Shown here one piece after another: positions 7,965 through 16,841 of a stretch of DNA of 64,000 bases (position 1 is its first letter; each line of letters starts with the position of its first letter). The position numbers and the translations under genes are program-made. The notes under the pieces are model-generated. The model did not search any database and was not told the DNA's origin. It saw only the letters and a program-made list of their open reading frames with translations. Source of the DNA: VRUE01 sp963807425 (GTDB lineage: Bacteria; Actinomycetota; Thermoleophilia; Solirubrobacterales; 70-9); assembly GCA_963807425.1 (NCBI GenBank), contig CAWEBZ010000012.1, positions 124,001 to 188,000 of the forward strand, written 5' to 3'.

Positions 7965-8651
7965 GTGGCAGTCCTAAGCGAACCGATCGAGGCGACCCGC
8001 ACCTCCAGCCAGCAGCTGTGCGTGATCGTAGGGGCCGAAGCCTCCAAGACCCAGCGCCGCATAGTCGCGACGCTGGAAGAGCACGAGCTGGGCACGTCGC
8101 TGCTCGAGGTGGACGCTCCGAACGAGCTCGGCGGGCTGAGCATGGACCCAAGTGCGATCGTCGTCTTTGTCTGCGACGTCGACCGCCCGCGTGAGATGGC
8201 GGCCCTGCGCCGCCTCAGTCGCGAACTGCGTGGCCCGGCGATCGTCGCGGTCTCCCCCGAAGCGACCGGCACCGGAGTCCGCCGCGCGCTCGATGCGGGC
8301 GCCGACGCGATCGTCTTCGAGTCAGAGCTCGAGGCGACCCTCGCCGTCGCGGTGAGCGCCGTCGCGAGCGGCCAGTCGGTCGTGCCCCGCAAGGTACGTG
8401 CCAGCGTCGAGAGGCCGACCTTTTCCCATCGCGAGCGCCAGGTCCTCGCCTACGTCTCAAGAGGACTGACCAACGCCCAGATCGCCGAGCAGCTGTTCCT
8501 CTCGGAGAGCACGATCAAGAGCCACCTCTCCTCCGCCTTCTCGAAGTTCGGCGTGCGTTCCCGCCGCGAGGCCGCGGCGCTATTTCTCGAACTTGAATCG
8601 GCGACCCCGCGCCTGCCCGGCGCCGAAAACGGCCTGACGACCGCGATCTGA
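7965..8651 (+). CDS. LuxR/NarL-type response-regulator-like transcription factor
   Basis: 228 residues, GTG start. The N-terminal half (about 17-125) has a receiver-like alpha/beta pattern but lacks the usual acidic cluster and a convincing phospho-aspartate context, so it may be an atypical, phosphorylation-independent receiver. The C-terminal helix-turn-helix (about 155-215) is a clear LuxR/GerE domain: REREVL-like start, GLTNAQIAEQLFLSE, STIKSHL. No partner kinase is adjacent. Its position at the head of the DegT-glycosyltransferase-Wzz-Wzy run makes it a candidate regulator of the polysaccharide locus, which is inference from position only. Confidence 0.8.
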   Translation: MAVLSEPIEATRTSSQQLCVIVGAEASKTQRRIVATLEEHELGTSLLEVDAPNELGGLSMDPSAIVVFVCDVDRPREMAALRRLSRELRGPAIVAVSPEATGTGVRRALDAGADAIVFESELEATLAVAVSAVASGQSVVPRKVRASVERPTFSHRERQVLAYVSRGLTNAQIAEQLFLSESTIKSHLSSAFSKFGVRSRREAAALFLELESATPRLPGAENGLTTAI

Positions 8652-8663
8652 GAGGAACGGCAA

Positions 8664-9833
8664 GTGAGCACTGCAACCGAGGCAAGAACACCACTACCCC
8701 TGGCCGCGACAACCGGCAGCCGGGTGCCCTTCATCCGCCTCGACGCCGCCCATCCGGAGCTGTTCGCGGAGCTGATGGAAGTGGTCGAGCGGGTCGCTCG
8801 CGACGCCGCCTTCACCCTCGGCCCCATCCTCGAGGGCTTCGAGCAGGACTTCGCTGCCTACTGCGAGACCGAGCACGCGGTCGGTGTCTCCTCCGGAACC
8901 GCCGCCCTAGAGCTTGCCCTGCGTGGTCTCGGCATCGGTCCTGGCGACGAGGTGATCGTCCCCACCTACAGCTTCATCGCTACCGCCGAGGCGGTGACAA
9001 CGGTTGGCGCCACGCCGCGCATCGTCGATGTCGACCCTGACACCGCCCTGCTCACGACAGAGGCGGTCGAGGCGGCGCTGACACCTCGCACCCGCTGTGT
9101 GATCCCCGTTCATCTCTTCGGCCGCCCGGTCGACATGGATCCACTACTCGCGCTCTGCCGCGAGCGCGGAATCGCCGTGATCGAGGATGCCTGCCAGGCA
9201 CACGGAGCCCGCTACCGGGGGCAGCGGGTCGGCTCGATCGGCGATGCGGGCTGCTTCAGCTTCTATCCGACCAAGAACCTCGGCGGCTGGGGCGACGGCG
9301 GTGCCCTGGTGACCAACGACGACGCGCTCGCAGGCCAGGTTCAACTACTGCGCTCGCACGGCGAGTCTCCCCGTCATAACCATCAGCTAGCCACTGGCAC
9401 CGATCGCCTCGACACCCTTCAAGCAGCGATCCTCCAGGTCAAGCTCCGCCATCTCGACGACTGGAACCAGAGCAGGCGCGACGCCGCCGCAGCCCTCCGC
9501 GCCGGCCTGGGGGGAAGCGACCTGGTCCTCCCGGATCCGGCGGCCGCGGACAGCGACCACGTCTACCACCTCTTCGTCGTTCGCAGCACCGCGCGCGACG
9601 CGCTTCGCGACCACCTCGACTCCTGCGGCGTGGCGAGCGCCATCCACTACCCGACGCCGATCCACCTGCAGCCGGCCTATGCCGAGCTCGGACTGGGGCC
9701 AGGCGCGCTTCCGGCTGCGGAGCGGCTCGCGACCGAAAACTGCTCGCTGCCGCTGTTCCCCGCGATCGAGGACTCCCAGATCGCCGAGATCGTGGCGGCG
9801 GTGGAGAGCTTTGAAACCGCAGCTCAGCACTGA
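8664..9833 (+). CDS. DegT/DnrJ/EryC1-family sugar-nucleotide aminotransferase
   Basis: PLP-dependent aminotransferase of 389 residues that aminates a keto-sugar nucleotide. The PLP lysine is in YPTKNLGG (about K204); the SGTAALELAL phosphate-binding block (about 75-85), EDACQAHGA and the C-terminal acceptor region are all present, so it looks complete and active. GTG start at 8664 with GAGGAA nine bases upstream. The WbpE/WlbC branch makes UDP-2-acetamido-3-amino-glucuronate, which would fit the neighbouring LbH acetyltransferase; other DegT enzymes aminate at C4. The stop overlaps the start of the next glycosyltransferase, indicating an operon. Confidence 0.88.
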   Translation: MSTATEARTPLPLAATTGSRVPFIRLDAAHPELFAELMEVVERVARDAAFTLGPILEGFEQDFAAYCETEHAVGVSSGTAALELALRGLGIGPGDEVIVPTYSFIATAEAVTTVGATPRIVDVDPDTALLTTEAVEAALTPRTRCVIPVHLFGRPVDMDPLLALCRERGIAVIEDACQAHGARYRGQRVGSIGDAGCFSFYPTKNLGGWGDGGALVTNDDALAGQVQLLRSHGESPRHNHQLATGTDRLDTLQAAILQVKLRHLDDWNQSRRDAAAALRAGLGGSDLVLPDPAAADSDHVYHLFVVRSTARDALRDHLDSCGVASAIHYPTPIHLQPAYAELGLGPGALPAAERLATENCSLPLFPAIEDSQIAEIVAAVESFETAAQH

Positions 9834-11049
9834 GCAGCCGTCGCTCGAGGGTGGACGCGAGGGCGGGGCCCTGCGGGTCTGCATGGTCCACTACTCGGAC
9901 TTCACGGTCGACTCGAGGATCCAGCGCCAGGCTCGAGCGCTCGCCGAACGCGGTGATCAGGTTCACTGCGTCTGCCTCAGCGATGACGCCGAGATCTCGG
10001 TTGGCCCGGGCAAGATCTCGCTGCATCGCGCCGCCGCCGGCAAGCCCCGCGGTGGCGCTCGCGCCTACGTCGAGGGCAACGCCCGCTTCCTCGCCGGCGC
10101 CGCGCGCAGGGTCGGCGTGCTCGACCGCAGCCAGCGCTTCGACCTGGTCGAGATCCACAACATGCCGGATGCCCTCGTCTTCGCCGCTCTGCGGCCGAAG
10201 CTGCGTGGGGTGCCGATCGTGCTCAACTTCCACGACACCTTCCCGGAGCTTTTCGCAACCCTCTTCGATCGCTCGCCCGATCACCCGCTTGTACGCCTGA
10301 TCCGTACCGAGGAGCGGCTCAGCGCCGCCCTGGCAGACGGTCACGTCTTCGTCACCGCCGAGGCGCGAGACCTGCTTCGCGCCCGCGGCGTGACAGCCGA
10401 GCGGACGCAGATCGTGATGAACACGCCCGACGAGCGCGTCTTCGGCGAGCGGCGGCCGCCGCTGATGCCGCCGCTGAGCGGTGAGCTGCGCGTCATTTAC
10501 CACGGCGGCCTCGCCGACCGCTTCGGCGTCGAGACTCTCGTCCGCGCGGTCGCGATGCTGCGCGAGCGCAATCAGCCGGTGTCGCTCGATGTCTACGGCT
10601 CCGACGCCGAGGCCGCACGCAGCCTGGCCGCAGCAGCTGCCGAGCTTGCCCCCGAAGGGGTGAGGATCGCGCCGCAGCCGACTCCGGTGGAGGAGATCCC
10701 GAGTCGGCTGGCGGAAGCGCACGTGGGCGTTGTCCCGACCCTGCGCGACGACTTCACCGAGCTGTTGCTGCCGGTCAAGCTGCTCGAGTACGTGCACATG
10801 GGACTGCCGGTCGTCGCCTCACGGCTGCCGGTGATCGAGCGTTACTTCGGAGACGACGTGCTGCTCGCCGAGCCCGGCGACGCGGCCTCGATCGCAGCGG
10901 CGATCGAAGGCGTCCGCGCCGACTCGATGGGGGCTCGCGATCGCGCCGAGCGTGCTTCCCAGCGGCTCGCGGCGATCGAGTGGCGACGACAGCGCCAGCA
11001 ATACCTGGAGCTGATCGACGGCCTCGTCGCCCAGTCGAGAGGCCGCTGA
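9811..11049 (+). CDS. Family 4 glycosyltransferase
   Basis: GT-B fold transferase, 412 residues. The N-terminal acceptor domain (from VCMVHYSDF) is followed by a donor domain with GGLADRFGVETLV-type start near residue 230 and the C-terminal VKLLEYVHMGLPVVAS motif that binds the nucleotide sugar. The frame is open upstream to 9679 inside the aminotransferase gene, but that stretch is shadow sequence. The TTG at 9811, preceded by GGAGAG and overlapping the upstream stop, is taken as start. It acts at the cytoplasmic face in polysaccharide repeat-unit assembly. Donor unknown. Confidence 0.85.
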   Translation: MKPQLSTEQPSLEGGREGGALRVCMVHYSDFTVDSRIQRQARALAERGDQVHCVCLSDDAEISVGPGKISLHRAAAGKPRGGARAYVEGNARFLAGAARRVGVLDRSQRFDLVEIHNMPDALVFAALRPKLRGVPIVLNFHDTFPELFATLFDRSPDHPLVRLIRTEERLSAALADGHVFVTAEARDLLRARGVTAERTQIVMNTPDERVFGERRPPLMPPLSGELRVIYHGGLADRFGVETLVRAVAMLRERNQPVSLDVYGSDAEAARSLAAAAAELAPEGVRIAPQPTPVEEIPSRLAEAHVGVVPTLRDDFTELLLPVKLLEYVHMGLPVVASRLPVIERYFGDDVLLAEPGDAASIAAAIEGVRADSMGARDRAERASQRLAAIEWRRQRQQYLELIDGLVAQSRGR

Positions 11050-11050
11050 G

Positions 11051-11980
11051 GTGTCGCGCGTCCTCCTCGTCACGCCGGCCCGCAACGAGGCCGCGCATCT
11101 GGGGCGCACGATCCGCTCCGTCGCCGCGCAGACCTGCCCGCCCGACCTCTGGCTGATCATCGACGACGGTTCATCCGACGAGACCCCACGCATCCTCGGG
11201 CGTCTCGCTGACGAGGTCCCCTTCGTCCGGATCATGCAGGCGCCACAGGCCGGCCAAGCGGGTGAGGACAGGCTGACGCTGGCGGCCGAGGCGAGGGCCT
11301 TCAACCTCGCACTCGCCTCCGCCGATCTCGGCGAGTTCACCCACATCGGCAAGCTCGACGCCGACGTCGAGCTCCCAGCTGACTACTTCGAGCACCTGCT
11401 GGGGTGCTTCGAGGCGGATCCAGAGCTCGGAATCGCCGGCGGCACGCTGCTCGAGCAGGGCGGCAGGGGTTGGCATCCCACCAAGGTGCCCAGCTACCAC
11501 GTGCGTGGTGCGCTCAAGCTCTACAGCCGCGAGTGCTACGCCGCGATCGGCGGTGTCGAGGAGCGCCTCGGCTGGGACACGATCGACGAGACCTATGCGC
11601 GAATGCGTGGCTTCACGACCCGTTCCGTACCGGACCTGCTCGCCCGCCACCACCGGCCGGTAGGGACCCGGAGCGGTGCCCTGCGGGGCCGCGCCCGCCA
11701 CGGACAGTGCGCCTACATCCTCCGCTACGGTGCCTGGTGGGTGGCGCTGCGGTCGCTCAAGGTCGCTTGCTCACGGCCCTATGGGGCGTCGGGCCTGGCC
11801 TTCCTGTACGGCTATCTTCGCTCGGTCGCCCGAGGTGACGACCGAGTCGAGGACGAGGAGTTCCGGCGTTTCGTAGCCCGCGAGCTGCGAGCTCGTGCGC
11901 AACCTGCGGGAATCTTCGGCGGTGCGGATTCCGATCCCGAAACGACGATGAAAGTTCCTACGTTTTTCATGCGTTCTTAG
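11051..11980 (+). CDS. Family 2 glycosyltransferase
   Basis: 309 residues, GTG start directly after the preceding glycosyltransferase stop. GT-A fold with VTPARNEAAHL, the IIDDGSSDET loop (about 36-45) and the DADVELP metal site (about 105), then a WDTIDE catalytic-base region (about 176). No membrane helices of the processive synthase type, so probably a single-sugar transferase for the repeat unit. The C-terminal 40 residues are poorly conserved. Located between the GT4 and the Wzz-like gene in a co-directional run. Confidence 0.85.
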   Translation: MSRVLLVTPARNEAAHLGRTIRSVAAQTCPPDLWLIIDDGSSDETPRILGRLADEVPFVRIMQAPQAGQAGEDRLTLAAEARAFNLALASADLGEFTHIGKLDADVELPADYFEHLLGCFEADPELGIAGGTLLEQGGRGWHPTKVPSYHVRGALKLYSRECYAAIGGVEERLGWDTIDETYARMRGFTTRSVPDLLARHHRPVGTRSGALRGRARHGQCAYILRYGAWWVALRSLKVACSRPYGASGLAFLYGYLRSVARGDDRVEDEEFRRFVARELRARAQPAGIFGGADSDPETTMKVPTFFMRS

Positions 11981-11984
11981 CCCA

Positions 11985-12920
11985 ATGGAACCCGTCGACG
12001 CAATCAGGCATCTCTGGCAGCGCAAGCTCCTCGTCGGGCTCATCCTTGGGATCGCGGTGCTGGTCGCCGTGCTCAGCGCCTATCGCGTCAGCTTCAGTCC
12101 GCCAGGGCTGCAGAGCCGCGCGCTCCAGGTCGGCGCGGCGTCGAGCCAGATCCTGGTCGACTCGCCGAAGTCGACGCTCGTCGCCGGGGCTTCGCTGGGA
12201 ACCTTCGACGCACTCGCGACCCGGGCGAAGATCTACGGCGAGTACCTGAGCAGCCTCGAAGCAAGGGACAAGATCGCCAAGTACGTCGGGGTCCCACCCC
12301 GCTCGATCTCCAGCAGCGGGCCGTTCAGCTCCGCAACCGGGCAGTACAGCTATGAATCCCAGTCCTCAGAGGACCGCGCCAGCGAAATCCTCGAGGAGGG
12401 CGCCGGCAGCCGCTTGGTCTTCACCGCCCAGGAAGGCGTACCGATTCTCACCGTCGACGCGCAAGCATCGACCTCGGCGCGGGCGATCCAGCTGGCCGAT
12501 GCTTCCTTCCGGACCCTGAAGGAGTATGTGCACAGCCTCGAGGCCGATGGCGAGGACGTCAGGCGCGGGGTGACGGTGCGCGAGCTCGGCGCCCCCGAGG
12601 GTGGAGCCATCGGCGGCGGCAACGACGTCGTGCTGATGGCCCTCGCCTTCCTCACGATCACCGGCCTGGGCTGCGCGATGATCCTGGTTCTGCCCCGCTT
12701 CGCCCAGCGCTGGCGAGCGCTGGATCAGGTCGAGCGGGTCGAGCCGGTCAAAGGTACCCATGCGGTCCCCGACTTCCCGGTTCCGAACGCCAGTGAGGCC
12801 AAGCCTCCTGTCGCTCCTGTCAAGCAGCCACACCACCCTGATCGCGGCTACGACCCGGCGCCACTGGCCAACGGCGAGCACAGGGATCCGATCACTGGCC
12901 ACGCGGCGACCTCCACCTAG
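11985..12920 (+). CDS. Wzz-like polysaccharide chain-length/co-polymerase protein
   Basis: 311 residues with one membrane helix near the N-terminus (about 16-35), a roughly 170-residue extracytoplasmic domain, a second helix (about 217-238) and a cytoplasmic tail rich in Pro and His. This two-helix topology with a helical external domain is that of Wzz/polysaccharide co-polymerases, which set chain length with the polymerase. There is no C-terminal tyrosine-kinase domain and no Tyr-rich tail, so it is not a full BY-kinase fusion. The ATG at 11985 lies four bases after the previous stop, and the TAG stop overlaps the GTG start of the ligase/polymerase gene. Confidence 0.72.
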   Translation: MEPVDAIRHLWQRKLLVGLILGIAVLVAVLSAYRVSFSPPGLQSRALQVGAASSQILVDSPKSTLVAGASLGTFDALATRAKIYGEYLSSLEARDKIAKYVGVPPRSISSSGPFSSATGQYSYESQSSEDRASEILEEGAGSRLVFTAQEGVPILTVDAQASTSARAIQLADASFRTLKEYVHSLEADGEDVRRGVTVRELGAPEGGAIGGGNDVVLMALAFLTITGLGCAMILVLPRFAQRWRALDQVERVEPVKGTHAVPDFPVPNASEAKPPVAPVKQPHHPDRGYDPAPLANGEHRDPITGHAATST

Positions 12921-14317
12921 TGGAGGCCGCCACCCGGGTCGGCCCGTTCGTCGGGCAGCCGGACCCCGAAGCACGCTCCGCAGGCATCTCGCCCACGGCG
13001 AGAGCCACCCGCGAGGCGGACTGGCCCAATACGACGCGCCTCCTCCCCTGGATCCTCTTCGGCTTCCTGGCGATGCTGTGGCTGGTCCCATTCGACAGCG
13101 TCAACCTGCCCTTCGGCGGCCCCATCGACGCCACCCTCGACCGCCCGGTGCTGGTGCTCCTCGCCGGAGTCTGGCTGCTCGGTGCCGCCGCCATCCACGA
13201 AGGCAGGCCGGCTCCCACGAGCCCCGTCCACTGGGCGTTCGGGATCTTCATCCTGATCGCCGTCGCCAGCGTTCTCGTCAACGCCGAGACGCTGGTCCGC
13301 CTCGGAGAGCTCGAACTCTCGATCAAGCAGCTGGCCCTGCTGGCCTCCTACGGGATGTTCTTCGCGCTTGCCGCTTCGGTCATAAGGCCGACCGAGGTCC
13401 CGAAGCTGATCAAGGCGCTGCTCGGGCTTGGCTGCATCACTGCCTTCGCCGTGATCCTCGAGTACCGCCTTGGCACCAACGTCTTCCACGACTGGATCGG
13501 ACCGATGTTCCCCGGCTACGTGCGCCCCGAGGGAATCGGCACCTTCGACTCGATCGGGCGCAAGCAGGTGCTCGGGCCGGGCATCCTGCCGCTTGCCGTG
13601 GCGATGATGCTGACGATGGTGCTGCCCTTCGCCTTCGCTCAGCTGCTCGAGGCCAAGGAGCGGCGACAGCGCATCCTCTATTCAGCGGTGGTGATGCTGC
13701 TGATCGGCGGTGCGGTAGCGACCCAGAAGAAGACGAGCATGGTCGGGCCCGCGGTCTGCATTCTCGTCCTGATCGCCTATCGCCCCCGCGCGATGCTGAG
13801 ACTGCTGCCGCTGGGAATAGTGCTGCTCGGAGTCGTCCATTTCGCCGCCCCCGGCGCCCTCGGCGGCGTCATCGACCAGTTCGCTCCCGGCGCGGTGAAC
13901 AAAGTCAACACGACCCAGGACCGGCTCAGAGACTACGACGCGATCAGGCCCGATCTGGTCCATCACCCGGTCCTCGGCCGCGGCTACGAGAGCTATGACC
14001 AGAAGAAGCACCGGATCCTCGACAACCAGTATCTGACCCTGGCGATCGGCACCGGGCTACTGGGTCTGCTCGGCTACTTCGCGATCTTCGGCACGGCCTT
14101 CCTCAGCGCCCACCGCGTTGCCCGCTCTGGAGATCCCGATCGCGGACCGCCGGCGATGGCGGCGGCGACGGCGATAGTCGCGGCGCTGATCTCGGGCGCG
14201 ATCCTCGACTTCCTCGCCCAGCCTCAGCTCCCGTACCTCTTCTGCTTCATCGCGGCGATCGCCGTGGTCCTCGCTCGAGGGGACAGCAGGCCGTCCCATC
14301 TTGGACGGGCGCGATGA
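12920..14317 (+). CDS. O-antigen ligase/polymerase-family membrane protein (Wzy/WaaL-like)
   Basis: Multi-pass inner-membrane protein, 465 residues, with about ten to twelve hydrophobic segments from residue 36 to the C-terminus. A large loop near residues 315-370 contains the HPVLGRGYESY-like motif typical of the Wzy_C (O-antigen ligase) family periplasmic loop. It should polymerise or ligate undecaprenyl-linked repeat units outside the membrane. GTG start overlapping the Wzz-like stop, and ATGA overlap with the following methyltransferase, place it inside an operon with both. Polymerase or ligase function cannot be separated by sequence; the Wzz-like neighbour favours polymerase. Confidence 0.82.
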   Translation: MEAATRVGPFVGQPDPEARSAGISPTARATREADWPNTTRLLPWILFGFLAMLWLVPFDSVNLPFGGPIDATLDRPVLVLLAGVWLLGAAAIHEGRPAPTSPVHWAFGIFILIAVASVLVNAETLVRLGELELSIKQLALLASYGMFFALAASVIRPTEVPKLIKALLGLGCITAFAVILEYRLGTNVFHDWIGPMFPGYVRPEGIGTFDSIGRKQVLGPGILPLAVAMMLTMVLPFAFAQLLEAKERRQRILYSAVVMLLIGGAVATQKKTSMVGPAVCILVLIAYRPRAMLRLLPLGIVLLGVVHFAAPGALGGVIDQFAPGAVNKVNTTQDRLRDYDAIRPDLVHHPVLGRGYESYDQKKHRILDNQYLTLAIGTGLLGLLGYFAIFGTAFLSAHRVARSGDPDRGPPAMAAATAIVAALISGAILDFLAQPQLPYLFCFIAAIAVVLARGDSRPSHLGRAR

Positions 14318-15255
14318 GCACCGCGCTCTCAAACGGCATCGCCGCGTCCGCGGTGCGCTGTCCCGGCTGCGAGACGGTCGACGAGGACAGGATCGTCCTG
14401 CTTAGCGGCCGCGACCGGCTGACCGGCGCCCCGGGCGCCTTCGAGGTCGTCTCCTGCGCCGACTGTGGTCTCGCCTTCACCGAGCCGCGCCTCGGCCCCG
14501 AGGACTTCGCGACCTACTACCCGGACGACTACAGCGCCTACGTGCCCCGCGCCCGGATGCGCGATGACCGCCTTTCGATCGGCGAGCGCATCGACGAGCT
14601 GCACCTGGAGGCGCTGGTCCGGTTCGGCCCCTACCGCAGGGTGTGGCAGCGCCCCCCCGGCCGTCTCCTTGATGTCGGCTGCGGCACCGGCGACCTGGCC
14701 GCGGTCTTCCAGCGTGGAGGCTGGGAGGTCGCCGGCATCGAGCCATCGACGCAGGCCGCCCAGTTTGCGCGCGACGCCGGGGTCGAAGCCGTGACCGGCA
14801 CGCTCGCCGACGCTCCTTGGGATGACGGCCACTTCGACGCGATCGTCTTCAATCACTCGCTCGAGCACATCGACGAGCCGGCCAAGGCTGTTGCCGACGC
14901 CGCCCGCCTGCTCCGCCCCGGCGGCCTGCTGGCGATCGCGGTGCCCAACTTCGGCAGCTGGCACCGGCGCTTCTTCGGCTCGGCCTGGTTCCAGCTCGAC
15001 CTGCCCCGCCACCTCCAGCACTTCGATCGCGATTCGCTCGCCGGCCTGGTCCGTCGCGCAGGCCTGCGTCCGCTAGCCACCAACGCCGCCTCGATGCGGC
15101 CGAGCCCACTCGGCAGTCTCCAGTACTCGCTCTTCGGCTCGATGCGTTACGAGGGCCGGGGCTTCCGCATCCTCGCCTGGGCCCTGTCGCCCCTTCTACT
15201 GCTCAGCGACCGGGTCGGCGAGGGCGACTGCCTGCATCTCATTGCCGAGCGCTGA
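14314..15255 (+). CDS. Class I SAM-dependent methyltransferase with N-terminal zinc motif
   Basis: 313 residues. Two CxxC pairs (C16/C19 and about C51/C54) form an N-terminal zinc-binding lobe, then a Methyltransf_11/23-type Rossmann domain with LLDVGCGTGD (about 116-125), the acidic loop after strand 2, and FNHSLEHIDEP (about 176-186). This zinc-lobe plus methyltransferase layout is common for sugar or sugar-nucleotide C- or O-methyltransferases in surface-glycan loci. Translationally coupled to the ligase gene (ATGA). The 3' end overlaps the convergent flippase by 17 bases. Target unknown. Confidence 0.82.
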   Translation: MSTALSNGIAASAVRCPGCETVDEDRIVLLSGRDRLTGAPGAFEVVSCADCGLAFTEPRLGPEDFATYYPDDYSAYVPRARMRDDRLSIGERIDELHLEALVRFGPYRRVWQRPPGRLLDVGCGTGDLAAVFQRGGWEVAGIEPSTQAAQFARDAGVEAVTGTLADAPWDDGHFDAIVFNHSLEHIDEPAKAVADAARLLRPGGLLAIAVPNFGSWHRRFFGSAWFQLDLPRHLQHFDRDSLAGLVRRAGLRPLATNAASMRPSPLGSLQYSLFGSMRYEGRGFRILAWALSPLLLLSDRVGEGDCLHLIAER

Positions 15256-16765
15256 GCGCTTCGGCCGCGGCGGGCGCGCTGCGAGCGGGCAGTAGCCGCG
15301 ACGGCAGCACGCGCCGGGTCAGCGCCACCAGGTCGTGCCAGACAGCGGGGAAGAGCTGACGGACCACTAGCCCGTGAACCAGTAGCCCGATGGCGCTGAC
15401 CGCGCCGACGATCAGCGCCGGATGGGCACCGGCCTCCCGCAGGAGGTGGGCAATTGGGAAGCCGACTGCCAGCAGGGCTAGGCCGCCCAGAACCGCGGGG
15501 GCGAGGTCGCCGACCATCCGGCCGACGGGAATCCCGAGCACCTTGCGGAAGAGAACCGCGTAGACCGCGACCAGCTGCGCCACGTAGACCGCCACGACCG
15601 CGATCGAGACGGCGACGATTCCCTGGCCGACGGTGGCGAAGACGGCGGCGGCGTAGACGACGAGCACGACGACGTTGAAGCGGAGCAGCTCCTGCGGCCG
15701 CCCAGCAGCGAGCAGGACCTGGGCAAAGCCGGTGAGGATGGCGGCGATCATCCCGGCGACGGCAAGGATCTGGGCGGGTAGGACGGAAGCCTCCCAAGCG
15801 CTGCCGAAGACCCAGGGGATCAGGACCGGTGCGGTCACGATCAGGATCGCAAGAAGGGGCACCACCACCGCGGCGTGAACCCGCGAGGCCCGCTCGTGCA
15901 GGCGGGCGAGCTCGGCGAGATCGCGGGTGCGCGAGTAGACCGGGAAGGCAAGGCGCATCATGATCCCGCTGATCTTGTCCTGGTAGACGACGCCGAGCTG
16001 GAAGGCACGCCAGTAGAAGCCGACCTGGGAGGCGCTGAGACGGGTGGCGAGGATCGTGTAGTCGACGTTCGTGATCGCCACGTGCAGCAGGCCCGCACCC
16101 GAGGCGGGACCACCGAAGCCGACGATCTCGCGCAGGTGACGACCATGCCAGCGCGGCCGGTACGGCCGCACGACGAGCATCAGCATCGCGCTCGCAACCA
16201 CCGAGCCGGCGATCGCGCCGAGCACGATCGCGTCGCCCTCGAGGCCGGCGAAGGCGAGGCCCACCGCGACCAGAGCACCGAGGGCCACCGCGCCGGTTTC
16301 GATCAGGCTGACGTTGCGAAACTCCAGCTCGCGCCAGAGCAGGGAGCGCGAGATCGCGCTGAAGCTGGCGATCAGGAACAGGGGCGATGCCATCTGGACC
16401 AGCTCGGAGGTTCGCTCGCCGAACAGCGGCGCAGCGACCAGGGGCACCGCCAGATAGGTGAGCGCCGTCAGCGCGAAGCCGGCCACCAGGCTGGCCAGCG
16501 TCGCTGTCTCCATGTGCTCGCGCTCGATCTCCTTGCGCTGTACGAGCGCGCTGCCGAAACCCTCGAAGGTGAGAATCGCGGCCAGCGGAACCAGGATCAG
16601 CGCAATCGCGGCATGGCCGAATTCGGCCGGCGCGATCAGGCGGGCGAGGACAACGCTGGCAATCAGCTGTGCGCTGTCGCCGGCGACCCTGGCGACCGCG
16701 ATCCAACGCACGCCGGCAACCGCGGCGTCGCGCAGCCGCTCATAGGTTGGCTCGGCGTTCTCCAT
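15239..16765 (-). CDS. Wzx-like polysaccharide flippase (MOP superfamily)
   Basis: Inner-membrane protein of 508 residues with about twelve to fourteen hydrophobic helices spread along the whole length, matching the polysaccharide-transport (Wzx/RfbX) family. It should flip undecaprenyl-linked repeat units so that the neighbouring Wzy-like enzyme can polymerise them. ATG at 16765. The short divergent region to the next glycosyltransferase carries a shared 9-bp motif upstream of both starts. It is one of two flippase-type proteins in the window; the second (35096-36661) is closer to MurJ. Confidence 0.85.
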   Translation of the reverse strand: MENAEPTYERLRDAAVAGVRWIAVARVAGDSAQLIASVVLARLIAPAEFGHAAIALILVPLAAILTFEGFGSALVQRKEIEREHMETATLASLVAGFALTALTYLAVPLVAAPLFGERTSELVQMASPLFLIASFSAISRSLLWRELEFRNVSLIETGAVALGALVAVGLAFAGLEGDAIVLGAIAGSVVASAMLMLVVRPYRPRWHGRHLREIVGFGGPASGAGLLHVAITNVDYTILATRLSASQVGFYWRAFQLGVVYQDKISGIMMRLAFPVYSRTRDLAELARLHERASRVHAAVVVPLLAILIVTAPVLIPWVFGSAWEASVLPAQILAVAGMIAAILTGFAQVLLAAGRPQELLRFNVVVLVVYAAAVFATVGQGIVAVSIAVVAVYVAQLVAVYAVLFRKVLGIPVGRMVGDLAPAVLGGLALLAVGFPIAHLLREAGAHPALIVGAVSAIGLLVHGLVVRQLFPAVWHDLVALTRRVLPSRLLPARSAPAAAEALSARQ

Positions 16766-16769
16766 ATAG

Positions 16770-16837
16770 AGACCAACGGCTCACCGCAGGGGCGACTTGC
16801 AGGCGCGAAAGCAGCCGGGAACGTCTTTCGTTGGTCT
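16770..16837. promoter_or_regulatory. Divergent intergenic region with inverted CGTTGGTCT pair
   Basis: CGTTGGTCT occurs on the minus strand at 16778-16770, four bases before the flippase ATG, and on the plus strand at 16829-16837, four bases before the glycosyltransferase ATG. The same nine bases recur at 47665-47673, nine bases before another polysaccharide gene. Placement next to starts suggests an operator, a shared leader element or part of the ribosome site. Confidence 0.35.
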
Positions 16838-16841
16838 AACG

